A stretch of 64,000 nucleotides of DNA from the NCBI GenBank assembly GCA_035457105.1, contig DATIBX010000836.1, forward strand, positions 1-64,000, read 5' to 3'. Of this stretch, positions 23,219-31,154 are shown piece by piece. Numbering within the stretch: the first letter of the stretch is position 1; the number at the start of each line of letters is the position of its first letter. The notes beneath the pieces are model-generated. The model ran no database searches. It was not told the origin of the DNA and worked only from the letters and a program-made list of their open reading frames with translations. Source of the stretch: PSRF01 sp035457105 (GTDB taxonomy: Bacteria > Acidobacteriota > Blastocatellia > Pyrinomonadales > Pyrinomonadaceae). The position numbers and the translations under genes are program-made.

Positions 23219-25642
23219 TTAGCTGGTTTGGATACCTTGCGAAGGCGGTTCGGTGGTCCACAATGGAGGTGCCCCGTCGGCGGTTGCCGCGTCAGTCGGG
23301 CAGGCATCTTCAAGTGCTAGAGCCAACACGTCATCGATGGTATCGACGAAGTTAATAGTAAGCGAGTCCAGTACTTCTTCGGGCAGTTCGACCAGATCCT
23401 TCTCGTTGTCTTTCGGAAGAAGGATAGTATCAATCCCAAAGCGATGGGCTGCCAACAGCTTCTCTTTTACACCCCCGATAGGCAGCACGCGACCGCGGAG
23501 CGTAATTTCACCGGTCATTGCGACATTCTTCTTAACCGGCACTCGAGCGAGCGCTGAAGCCATGGCCGTGGCCATCGTAATACCCGCTGACGGTCCGTCC
23601 TTCGGTATTGCGCCTTCCGGAATATGGATATGCAAGTCACGTTTACGGATGAAATCGAGACTCATTCCCAGGCGTTCAGATCGGGCCTTAATGCAGGTCA
23701 GAGCAGCCTGCGCAGATTCCTGCATAACCTCGCCGAGTTTTCCAGTAAGAGTTACGCCGCCGCGTCCTTTAACCAGAGTGGCTTCGATTTGTAGGACTTC
23801 GCCACCTACCTCTGTCCAGGCAAGTCCAGTGGCAAGACCAATTTCACTCTCAGCTGCGACGCCCTGTTGTCTGAATTTGATCGGCCCCAGCATTTCGCGC
23901 ACGCGCTCAGCATCGATACGGTCTTTTGCCTCTTCGCCAGCTTGTTCAGATACAAACTTACGAGCGATCTTGCGGCAACACGAACCAATCTCGCGCTCCA
24001 GGTTGCGGACACCCGCTTCGCGAGTGTAGTGCCTGATCACTTCGAGAATACCTTCGTCCGTAAACTCAAGCTGCTCGATCTTCAAGCCGTTACCATCCGC
24101 TTGTTTCGGAACCAGATGGCGCTTGGCTATTTCGAGCTTCTCGCGTTCGGTATAACCAGATAAGCGCAGGATTTCGAGCCGATCCTGAAGTGCTGGTGGA
24201 ATCGTGTGGAGAACATTAGCCGTAGCAATAAAGAAGACTTTGGACAGGTCGTACTCGACGTCCAAATAGTGATCCTGGAAGGTGTGATTCTGTTCTGGAT
24301 CAAGTACTTCTAGTAAAGCGGCGCTCGGGTCTCCCCGGAAGTCCGCGCCCAGCTTGTCGACTTCATCCAGCAGGAGCACCGGATTTACTGTTCCAGCCTT
24401 TTTCATCATTTGAATGATTTGGCCGGGTAGGGCACCGATATAAGTGCGACGGTGACCGCGTATCTCAGCTTCGTCACGAACTCCACCTAATGACAAGCGA
24501 ATGAACTTTCGTCCAGTCGCTCGTGCAATCGATTTTCCGAGGCTGGTTTTGCCAACGCCCGGAGGTCCGACGAAGCAGAGAATCGAGCCACGTGGATTTT
24601 TAACTAGTTGGCGCACCGCGAGATACTCGAGGATGCGTTCTTTGATTTTTTCCAGCCCGAAGTGATCGTCATTGAGGACCTCTTCGGCCTTGATCAAGTC
24701 TTTGATCTCTTTCGATTTCTGTTTCCAAGGCACACTTATGAGCCAGTCGATGTAGGTGCGTGAAACAGTACCTTCAGCTGACATTGGCGGCATCGCTTCC
24801 AGGCGATGGAGCTCCTGCATGGCCTTTTCTTTTGCCTCGTCAGTCATGCCAGCTTCTTCGATCTTCTTTTTGAGCTCTTCCAGTTCAGCCTTTTCGTCTT
24901 TACGCCCGAGTTCTTTGTGGATGGCTTTGATTTGCTCGTTGAGGTAGTACTCCTTCTGAGCTTTTTCCATCTGACGCTTAACTCGAGTCTGAATCGTGCG
25001 GTCGAGCTGACGCTTTTCGATCTCGGTTTCCAACAGCTCAGTCAACCGCTGCAGTCTCGCCTGCGTCGAGAAGATTTCGAGGAGCCCTTGTTTGTCTTCA
25101 ACTGATATGCGCAACTGAGATGCGAGTGCATCCGCGAGATGCGAAGGCTCTTGATTTCTCAAGGCGGTCTGAAGGGCGTCGGTTTGCGTGTCGGGCGCTA
25201 ATCGCAGATGTTGTTCGACCAGTTGTCCGACTTTTTGGATCAACGCATCAAGTCTGGTTCCTTCTTCGTTTACAACTGGTGCGCGGCGCACCAATGCCAT
25301 AAAGGCGCCGTCGCTATTTTCAACGCGAACCGTAGTAGCGCGTTCCCGACCTTCGACCACAACCTTGATCTGACCGTTGTCTTGTTTCTGGGATTGCAGA
25401 ATTCGGCCAAGTGTTCCGACTCCATAAATCTGTTCCGGGGTCGGTTCATCGACCGTGGCATCATGTTGGGTGGCTAAGAAGATAGTGCGGTCAGTGGCCA
25501 GCGCTTGCTCCAAAGCGCGAACCGAACCTGGACGTCCAATCTTGAAGGCAACCTTTGTGAAAGGAAATATGACGACGTCGCGGATCGGCACCATCGGATA
25601 CCAGGCAACGTCGGCGGGGGTTCGATCTGAATATTCTTCCAT
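23219..25642 (-). CDS. lon: ATP-dependent protease Lon
   Basis: An 807-residue cytoplasmic AAA+ protease that degrades misfolded and regulatory proteins. It has the N-terminal LON substrate-binding domain (WYPMVPIRDVVIFPFTKVAF start), a coiled-coil linker (about 205-275), the Walker A GPPGVGKT at 359-366, Walker B LLLDEVDK near 423-430, and the protease domain with Ser685 in PKDGPSAG and Lys726 in GGVKEK. All catalytic residues are intact and the length is normal. It lies 142 bp downstream of clpX, and the run of protease genes suggests joint control. Confidence 0.98.
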   Translation of the reverse strand: MEEYSDRTPADVAWYPMVPIRDVVIFPFTKVAFKIGRPGSVRALEQALATDRTIFLATQHDATVDEPTPEQIYGVGTLGRILQSQKQDNGQIKVVVEGRERATTVRVENSDGAFMALVRRAPVVNEEGTRLDALIQKVGQLVEQHLRLAPDTQTDALQTALRNQEPSHLADALASQLRISVEDKQGLLEIFSTQARLQRLTELLETEIEKRQLDRTIQTRVKRQMEKAQKEYYLNEQIKAIHKELGRKDEKAELEELKKKIEEAGMTDEAKEKAMQELHRLEAMPPMSAEGTVSRTYIDWLISVPWKQKSKEIKDLIKAEEVLNDDHFGLEKIKERILEYLAVRQLVKNPRGSILCFVGPPGVGKTSLGKSIARATGRKFIRLSLGGVRDEAEIRGHRRTYIGALPGQIIQMMKKAGTVNPVLLLDEVDKLGADFRGDPSAALLEVLDPEQNHTFQDHYLDVEYDLSKVFFIATANVLHTIPPALQDRLEILRLSGYTEREKLEIAKRHLVPKQADGNGLKIEQLEFTDEGILEVIRHYTREAGVRNLEREIGSCCRKIARKFVSEQAGEEAKDRIDAERVREMLGPIKFRQQGVAAESEIGLATGLAWTEVGGEVLQIEATLVKGRGGVTLTGKLGEVMQESAQAALTCIKARSERLGMSLDFIRKRDLHIHIPEGAIPKDGPSAGITMATAMASALARVPVKKNVAMTGEITLRGRVLPIGGVKEKLLAAHRFGIDTILLPKDNEKDLVELPEEVLDSLTINFVDTIDDVLALALEDACPTDAATADGAPPLWTTEPPSQGIQTS

Positions 25643-25784
25643 GATTTAAGTAATTTTCCCTAGCCATTGCAAAGAAGGCGAGCCGCTAAAACTGCCGTCT
25701 CGCCTCTCACTGAGAGATGTCTAATAGTAGATCATTTCCCGTGGGTGCGCTACTTTCCCGTTCGGACGCACTGGGACGAAAAGG

Positions 25785-27029
25785 TTAGGCTGCCGCGCCG
25801 TCGATTCCGGTTAAACCTTCACCAGGAACCGCACGTCGTCGTTCGACCATTTCGCTGTTGATTACGAACTCTTTTACGCGTTTCTGCGAGGGCAGGGTGT
25901 ACATCGCGTCAAGCAGCAGTTCTTCGAGGATCATCATCAGGCCGCGGGCGCCAACTTTCCTCTCGACGGCTTGTCGGGCGACGGCCTTGAGAGCATCCTC
26001 GGTAAACTTGAGTTTGACGTTATCAAAATCGAATTTCTTCTGATATTGCTTTACGAGGGCGTTTTTCGGTTCGGTAAGGATTTTTATTAAAGCGCCTTCA
26101 TCGAGTTCGTGCAGGACGCCGGCTACGGGGAGTCGGCCAACAAACTCGGGGATCAGGCCAAAACGAATCAGGTCTTCCGGTTGAACTGCCGCGAGCGCTT
26201 CGGCATGGCGGTGCGATCCTGATTTAACTTCTGCATGAAAACCGAGCGACTTATTTCGCAGACGTCGTTCAATAACCTTTTCGAGTCCCACGAATGCGCC
26301 ACCACAGATAAAGAGAATGTTGGTCGTGTCGACTGGGAAGAACTCCTGGTGTGGATGCTTACGGCCTCCCTGGGGGGGAACGTTGGCAACGGTGCCTTCC
26401 AGAATCTTCAGCAGTGCCTGTTGGACACCTTCACCCGATACGTCACGGGTGATGGACGGGTTTTCATCCTTGCGACAGATCTTGTCGACTTCGTCAATAT
26501 AGATGATGCCTTGTTGAGCTCGCTCTACATCGCCATTAGCAGCTTGTAATAGTTTGAGAATGATGTTCTCGACGTCTTCGCCCACGTAACCCGCTTCGGT
26601 CAGCGTGGTTGCATCTACGATGGTGAAGGGAACTGCCAGCATTCGCGCGAGTGTTTGCGCAAGTAAAGTTTTGCCTGTACCGGTGGGTCCAATCAGAAGG
26701 ATGTTGGCCTTCTGAATTTCGACGTCACTGCGGCGGCGGCCAAGTTCGATCCGCTTGTAGTGTTGATACACAGCAACGGCCAGGCGCTTCTTTGTTTCAT
26801 CCTGGCCGATTACGTATTCGTCTAAGAAGTTTTTGATTTCTCCCGGTTTGGGAAGCGGCGGTCTGGTCGCTACTGATTCCGCCTGTTGATCATCGGTAAT
26901 GATCTCGTTGCAGATATCGATGCACTCGTTGCAAATGTAAACGGTTGGACCAGCAATGAGCTTCTTGACTTCGTTCTGTGATTTACCACAGAACGAGCAG
27001 CGCAGAGTGTCGTCAGTTCGTCGTACCAT
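25785..27029 (-). CDS. clpX: ClpX, ATPase subunit of ClpXP
   Basis: A 414-residue AAA+ unfoldase that feeds tagged proteins to ClpP. The N-terminal zinc-binding domain has Cys11, Cys14, Cys33 and Cys36 (CSFC and CNEC). Walker A is GPTGTGKT at 114-121, with the following TLTEAGYVGEDVEN pore loop, Walker B IIYIDEVDKI, and the IGF-type loop for ClpP docking represented by LIRFGLIPEFVGRLPV. The ATG at 27029 is 35 bp from the clpP stop codon, consistent with a clpPX operon. Confidence 0.98.
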   Translation of the reverse strand: MVRRTDDTLRCSFCGKSQNEVKKLIAGPTVYICNECIDICNEIITDDQQAESVATRPPLPKPGEIKNFLDEYVIGQDETKKRLAVAVYQHYKRIELGRRRSDVEIQKANILLIGPTGTGKTLLAQTLARMLAVPFTIVDATTLTEAGYVGEDVENIILKLLQAANGDVERAQQGIIYIDEVDKICRKDENPSITRDVSGEGVQQALLKILEGTVANVPPQGGRKHPHQEFFPVDTTNILFICGGAFVGLEKVIERRLRNKSLGFHAEVKSGSHRHAEALAAVQPEDLIRFGLIPEFVGRLPVAGVLHELDEGALIKILTEPKNALVKQYQKKFDFDNVKLKFTEDALKAVARQAVERKVGARGLMMILEELLLDAMYTLPSQKRVKEFVINSEMVERRRAVPGEGLTGIDGAAA

Positions 27030-27064
27030 ATGCTAAAGAGGAAGCTCCTTGAGACTCTTCGGGA

Positions 27065-27649
27065 TTACTCGCGGTGCGCGATGACCTCGTCTATTAAACC
27101 ATATTCCTTGGCCTGCATGGCAGACATTATTTTATCGCGTTCAACATCACGTTCCACTGTGTCGTAGGACTGGCCCGTGTGTTTGGCGATAATCTGCGAG
27201 GTCAACTCGCGCATACGAAGAATTTCTTCAGCTTGAATTCTTATATCCGTCGCTTGGCCCTGCGATCCGCCCGACGGTTGGTGAATAAGGATTCGAGAAT
27301 TCGGAAGAGCAAATCGTTTGCCTTTCGCACCCGCTGCAAGTAGCAGCGCACCCATCGATGCACATTGTCCGACACAGATCGTAGTCACATCCGGACGAAT
27401 GAACTGCATTGTGTCGTAAATTGCCATGCCGGCTGTGATTGAGCCGCCGGGTGAATTGATATAGAGGTTGATGTCCTTTTCGGGATCTTCAGCTTCGAGA
27501 AAGAGCAACTGAGCCACAATCAGATTTGCAATTTGATCATCAATCGGGGTACCGAGAAAAATAATGTTGTCCTTCAACAATCGCGAGTAGATATCAAAAG
27601 CACGTTCGCCTCGCGACGTTTGCTCAACAACCATTGGTACTAAAGCCAT
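27065..27649 (-). CDS. clpP: ClpP, protease subunit of ClpXP
   Basis: A 194-residue serine protease that forms the ClpP barrel. The triad is Ser98 (GQCASMGA), His123 (LIHQPSGG) and Asp172 (VERDVERD region). The N-terminus MALVPMVVEQTSRGERAFDI is that of the processed family, with the propeptide very short. It lies between tig (103 bp upstream) and clpX, the standard tig-clpP-clpX order. Confidence 0.98.
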   Translation of the reverse strand: MALVPMVVEQTSRGERAFDIYSRLLKDNIIFLGTPIDDQIANLIVAQLLFLEAEDPEKDINLYINSPGGSITAGMAIYDTMQFIRPDVTTICVGQCASMGALLLAAGAKGKRFALPNSRILIHQPSGGSQGQATDIRIQAEEILRMRELTSQIIAKHTGQSYDTVERDVERDKIMSAMQAKEYGLIDEVIAHRE

Positions 27650-27752
27650 AACAGAAACCTCACTTGGAGCTATAGGGGAAATTGGAGTTCAGTGTTACGA
27701 AGATGTCTTTTGAGAATGAAACTTCATGAAGTGAGCCGGGGATAGAGCGGGA

Positions 27753-29102
27753 CTACTCATCCTGAGTACTACCTTCAACCTTATTCTCTTCTTCGCTCCA
27801 CTCTTCTTCCGTTACGTGCGCATTCTCGATCAAAAAATCAAGCGCTTTACGATTGCGCAATCTGTGCGCGATGCTACGTTCGCCTCCATCCTTTGTCAAG
27901 GCAGCCCGCACTTGCTCACGCGGCTGTCGCGACGCATTCGCAATGGACTCGATCTCAGCTTCAACTTCTTCATCTGAGACTTCGATTTTCTCTTCATCCG
28001 CAATCCGATCGAGCAACATTGTAGCCCTTACATCTTCTTCCGCCTGGACCTTCAATTCTTCGCGCGCGCCCTCCCAATTTACGTCGCGATTGCGGGGATC
28101 GATGCCGCGCGAAATCATGTCACGAACCACACTCTCGAGACGATGACTGGCCTGTTGATCAACCAGTGTCTGAGGTACTTCAAACTGGTGACCCTCAAGC
28201 AGCTTTTTCATCACTTCGCCGCGCAAACGGTGCGACGATTCATGTCCGGAACGCTGTTCGAGATCTTCTTTGATTTTGGCTCGCAACGTTGAAACCGAAT
28301 CGAACTCGTCCCCGAGACTCTTTGCCCATTCGTCGTCAACTTCGGGCAGTTCGCGGCGCCGGACGGCAGTCACTTGAACTTTGTAATCGACCTTCTTTCC
28401 AGCGAGGCCGGCGGAGGTAAAATCGGCTGGATAGTCCACGATGAAATCTCGTGAATCGTCTGGTTTAGTGCCTTTCAAGTTGTCGGTGAACTCAGGTTGC
28501 ACTCCTTCGCCGCCCAGTACGACTTCGACATCTTCAACCTTGATATCTTCTTCATCCGGTTGATCCACGAAGGTGCCCTGAACGTTGATAGTCACTGTAT
28601 CGCCCAGGTCTGCTGCGCGATCTTCGACCGGCTGCATTGATGCAGACGCCTCCCGCAGTCCTTCAATCGTTTTATCAACGTCGCTATCCGTGATTGGTCG
28701 AACGCGTTTTACTGCTTCGAGTCCTTTATAAGTAGAGAGCGCTACATCTGGAAAAACTTCGACGCCCACTTTCACAGTGATTGGTTTGTCACCGAGAGTT
28801 TCGAGACCCTCGGTATTGTCAAGGTGAACATCTGGCTCACCGATTGCCGAAAGTGAATGCTCTCCGATAGCGCTGTTGACTGCGTCGGGAAGGAGTTCGC
28901 GCAATACGTCGCTTCTAATTTCGGTTTTATAACGATTTCGGACGACTGAACGCGGCGCATGGCCTTTGCGAAATCCGGGCACTGTTGCGGCCTTCGCGTA
29001 CTCATCACTGATTCGATCGTAGGCCGTACGAATCTGTGCTGGCTCGATCTCGATTTTGATCTCTTTCCGTGTTGGGGAGATATCTGTTAATTCGGTCTTC
29101 AT
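27753..29102 (-). CDS. tig: Trigger factor
   Basis: A 449-residue ribosome-associated chaperone and prolyl isomerase. The N-terminal ribosome-binding domain contains the signature VPGFRKGHAPRS near residues 38-49. The FKBP-type domain follows (ADLGDTVTINVQG to about residue 250), then the helical C-terminal chaperone arms, ending in a highly acidic tail. The ATG at 29102 is chosen because the ORF upstream of it runs through a repeat and into tRNA-Leu. The promoter region is a GGTCTTTG-family repeat, and the ribosome-binding site is poor. Confidence 0.96.
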   Translation of the reverse strand: MKTELTDISPTRKEIKIEIEPAQIRTAYDRISDEYAKAATVPGFRKGHAPRSVVRNRYKTEIRSDVLRELLPDAVNSAIGEHSLSAIGEPDVHLDNTEGLETLGDKPITVKVGVEVFPDVALSTYKGLEAVKRVRPITDSDVDKTIEGLREASASMQPVEDRAADLGDTVTINVQGTFVDQPDEEDIKVEDVEVVLGGEGVQPEFTDNLKGTKPDDSRDFIVDYPADFTSAGLAGKKVDYKVQVTAVRRRELPEVDDEWAKSLGDEFDSVSTLRAKIKEDLEQRSGHESSHRLRGEVMKKLLEGHQFEVPQTLVDQQASHRLESVVRDMISRGIDPRNRDVNWEGAREELKVQAEEDVRATMLLDRIADEEKIEVSDEEVEAEIESIANASRQPREQVRAALTKDGGERSIAHRLRNRKALDFLIENAHVTEEEWSEEENKVEGSTQDE

Positions 29103-29106
29103 TATA

Positions 29107-29185
29107 GTTGGGTCTTTGTTTCTTCGGTCTTGGGTCTTAGGTCTTTGGTCTTTCGAATGCCAAAGATCAAAAGCTAAAGACCAAT
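29107..29185. repeat. GGTCTTTG-family inverted repeat
   Basis: GGTCTTGGGTCTTAGGTCTT followed by TGGTCTTT (about 29127-29154) opposes AAAGATCAAAAGCTAAAGAC (about 29162-29181). It occupies all the space between the tig start and the encoded CCA end of tRNA-Leu. Confidence 0.7.
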
Positions 29186-29186
29186 T

Positions 29187-29271
<85 letters not shown>

Positions 29272-29374
29272 AAATTACTAATCAAATAATACTTAACATC
29301 ACGTCGATCTTGTACGGGCCAAAACTATATCACTGCATCTCAAAATCGTGTTAATGCACCCCCATATGGCGTCA

Positions 29375-29556
29375 CTCCGCCGTAGGGGCGTCACTCCGTG
29401 GGCGCCCCAGTATTGATTACGAGACTTCGTTGGGAGTGAGGTTCTGACATGGCCTTTATCTGAGCTCACACCAGGGGCGCCCACGGAGTTACGGACCCGT
29501 TTTATCGTGTCGTTTAATCATAAGACACGGGCGCCCACGGAGTTGGCGCCCCTACA
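29375..29556. repeat. REP-B cluster
   Basis: A left copy GTAGGGGCGTCACTCCGTGG at about 29382 and a right inverted copy GCGCCCACGGAGTTGGCGCC at about 29530 enclose a third partial copy, GGGGCGCCCACGGAGTTACG, at about 29474. The right copy ends one base before the GntR stop codon region. Confidence 0.75.
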
Positions 29557-29557
29557 A

Positions 29558-29815
29558 CTAACTGACGCGGTACTCGATTTTGGGTTTACCGAGAAAGTCT
29601 TTGCCGGTGTGCTTTTTGATGAGACCCAACTGCTCCAACTCGTAATACGCCCGTTGAATCTCACCTCGGTCGACTGAAAGCTTCTGTGCCAGAGCATTAG
29701 GAGAGGGAAGGTTCTCACCTGAGGCGATGTGCTTACCTTTTATATGGTTTTCGATTTGTTCGCGGACCTGTAGGTAGACGGGATTGTGACTCAAATCTTT
29801 CAGTTCGATCTTCAT
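29558..29815 (-). CDS. Minimal GntR-family regulator
   Basis: An 85-residue winged-helix DNA-binding protein. The family pattern is clear: PVYLQVREQIENHI, then GENLPSPNALAQKLSVDRGE and the recognition helix region IQRAYYELEQLGLI. No effector-binding (UTRA or FCD) domain is present, so it resembles the short YtrA-type regulators, cut down to the DNA-binding part. The start is placed at ATG 29815; a TTG five codons upstream is possible. Its position 69 bp downstream of the SIS-domain gene suggests it regulates the amino-sugar locus, which is inference. Confidence 0.8.
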   Translation of the reverse strand: MKIELKDLSHNPVYLQVREQIENHIKGKHIASGENLPSPNALAQKLSVDRGEIQRAYYELEQLGLIKKHTGKDFLGKPKIEYRVS

Positions 29816-29884
29816 GGGAGGTTCTTTCAAGTCTCAGACAATCACCCATAAATGGAGCGCGCACGTAAGTGACGCTCCTGGACA

Positions 29885-30910
29885 TCATAGTGTCCTTGTT
29901 ACTTTTGATAATGAGCGAGGTGAGTCGGGATTTAGTCCTTTCGCTTCGGCCAACAACGCTGCGAACAGCTGGCCGGGAACAATATAGGGAATCGGGGCCA
30001 CAAACTCATCGATCTCCTTCGGCATTATGATTGAACGACTACATAGCTTCGCCGTGTCCAAGTCGCCAGTGATAGCTAGTGTATCTGCGTGGAGCTCACG
30101 CAGACGCTCAATCAAATTCTTAACGCCCGGCAACATCACTCCCGGCGGTGCGAACAAGATTACGGGGAAGTGTCTCTCTACCATCGCCAGCGGCCCATGT
30201 AGAAAGTCAGCAGATGAGAAGCGCTCAGCGACCACATAGCACGTCTCCATTAATTTCAGTGCCAGTTCATAAGCATTTGCGTAGGCCAGGCCGCGGCCCA
30301 CAATGACGCAATTCTCCATGAAGACATATCGCTGCACCAACTCTAGAATCGCTGGCCTCTGCTCCAGGGCACGTTCGACGAAGTCTGGGATAACGTCATA
30401 GTCAAAAGTTGGTTTAGTCGCAGCCAATTCATTGGCGAGCATATAAAAGAGGAGCATCTGCCCCGTAAAAGTCTTCGTCGCCGCCACTGAACGTTCACGT
30501 CCGCCGTGCGTCAGTAAAGTTTCGTCAACGAACCTGGTCATCGACGAGTTTGGCTCATTTGTAATACCAACAGTGAAGGCCCCGGAAGTGCGTGCGCTTT
30601 CAAGTACGCGATTGATGTCCTCACCTTCGCCCGATTGCGACACCCCAACTACCAAAGCGTGGTCTAACTTTAACTTTGCATTGTAAATTGTGTGGACAGA
30701 TGGCGCCGACAGTGAAACGGGAATGCCGGTTGTTATTTCGAGGAGGTATCGACCGAACAGTGAAGCGTTATCCGAACTCCCACGCGCCACCAGTACGATC
30801 AGATTTATATCACGCGATTTTATAAGCTTCCCGAGGCTCGCAAGCTTATTTCTTTCCTCGCTAATAGTTTTGGCGAGCGCTTGTGGTTGCTCGGTGATTT
30901 CCGAGAGCAT
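29885..30910 (-). CDS. SIS-domain amino-sugar-6-phosphate deaminase/isomerase
   Basis: A protein of about 341 residues with two SIS domains, equivalent to the isomerase half of GlmS without the glutaminase. It begins MLSEITEQPQALAKTI and shows ARGSSDNAS, VSQSGEGEDI (sugar-phosphate loop) and the C-terminal GLNPDSPRSLSKVTRTL typical of NagB-II/GlmS-like deaminases. It probably converts glucosamine-6-phosphate to fructose-6-phosphate and ammonia. Start: ATG 30910, with GTG at 30919 as an alternative. It is divergent from the GH20-like gene, and the two share an inverted-repeat-filled promoter region. Confidence 0.85.
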   Translation of the reverse strand: MLSEITEQPQALAKTISEERNKLASLGKLIKSRDINLIVLVARGSSDNASLFGRYLLEITTGIPVSLSAPSVHTIYNAKLKLDHALVVGVSQSGEGEDINRVLESARTSGAFTVGITNEPNSSMTRFVDETLLTHGGRERSVAATKTFTGQMLLFYMLANELAATKPTFDYDVIPDFVERALEQRPAILELVQRYVFMENCVIVGRGLAYANAYELALKLMETCYVVAERFSSADFLHGPLAMVERHFPVILFAPPGVMLPGVKNLIERLRELHADTLAITGDLDTAKLCSRSIIMPKEIDEFVAPIPYIVPGQLFAALLAEAKGLNPDSPRSLSKVTRTL

Positions 30911-30956
30911 CAAGGACACGGTTCACTCAGACTCCACTCTCAATAATTTGGTATCG

Positions 30957-31152
30957 TGCTTTGCACTTTATGCTTTGTACTTGGTACTTTGGGCCTCGGC
31001 ATTCATACGACCATGTCCGACATGCTTTAGCTCATCGTGCGTGTCGAAAGTGAATTACTTGTGGCCGGAACCCGACGAGCTAAAGCATATCGGACGGCGT
31101 CGTTTCCTCATTTAGTGCAATACAAAGTACGAAGGACCAAGTACAAGTACAA
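30957..31152. repeat. Nested inverted repeats between amino-sugar genes
   Basis: Inner arms GTCCGACATGCTTTAGCTCA (about 31015) and GACGAGCTAAAGCATATCGG (about 31073) are inverted copies. Outer arms TTTGTACTTGGTACTTTGG (about 30974) and CAAAGTACGAAGGACCAAGT plus AC (about 31124) are inverted too. The outer right arm ends a few bases before the start codon of the GH20-like gene, leaving no recognisable ribosome-binding site. Confidence 0.7.
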
Positions 31153-31154
31153 AC

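Noticed and set aside
23253..24029. A 258-codon ORF on the plus strand opposite lon
   Set aside because: It lies wholly within the antisense of the lon protease domain, has Ser/Arg-rich low-complexity translation and no family match; lon is complete.
30690..31115. A 141-codon plus-strand ORF between the SIS gene and the GH20-like gene
   Set aside because: It overlaps the SIS gene in antisense and runs through nested inverted repeats.
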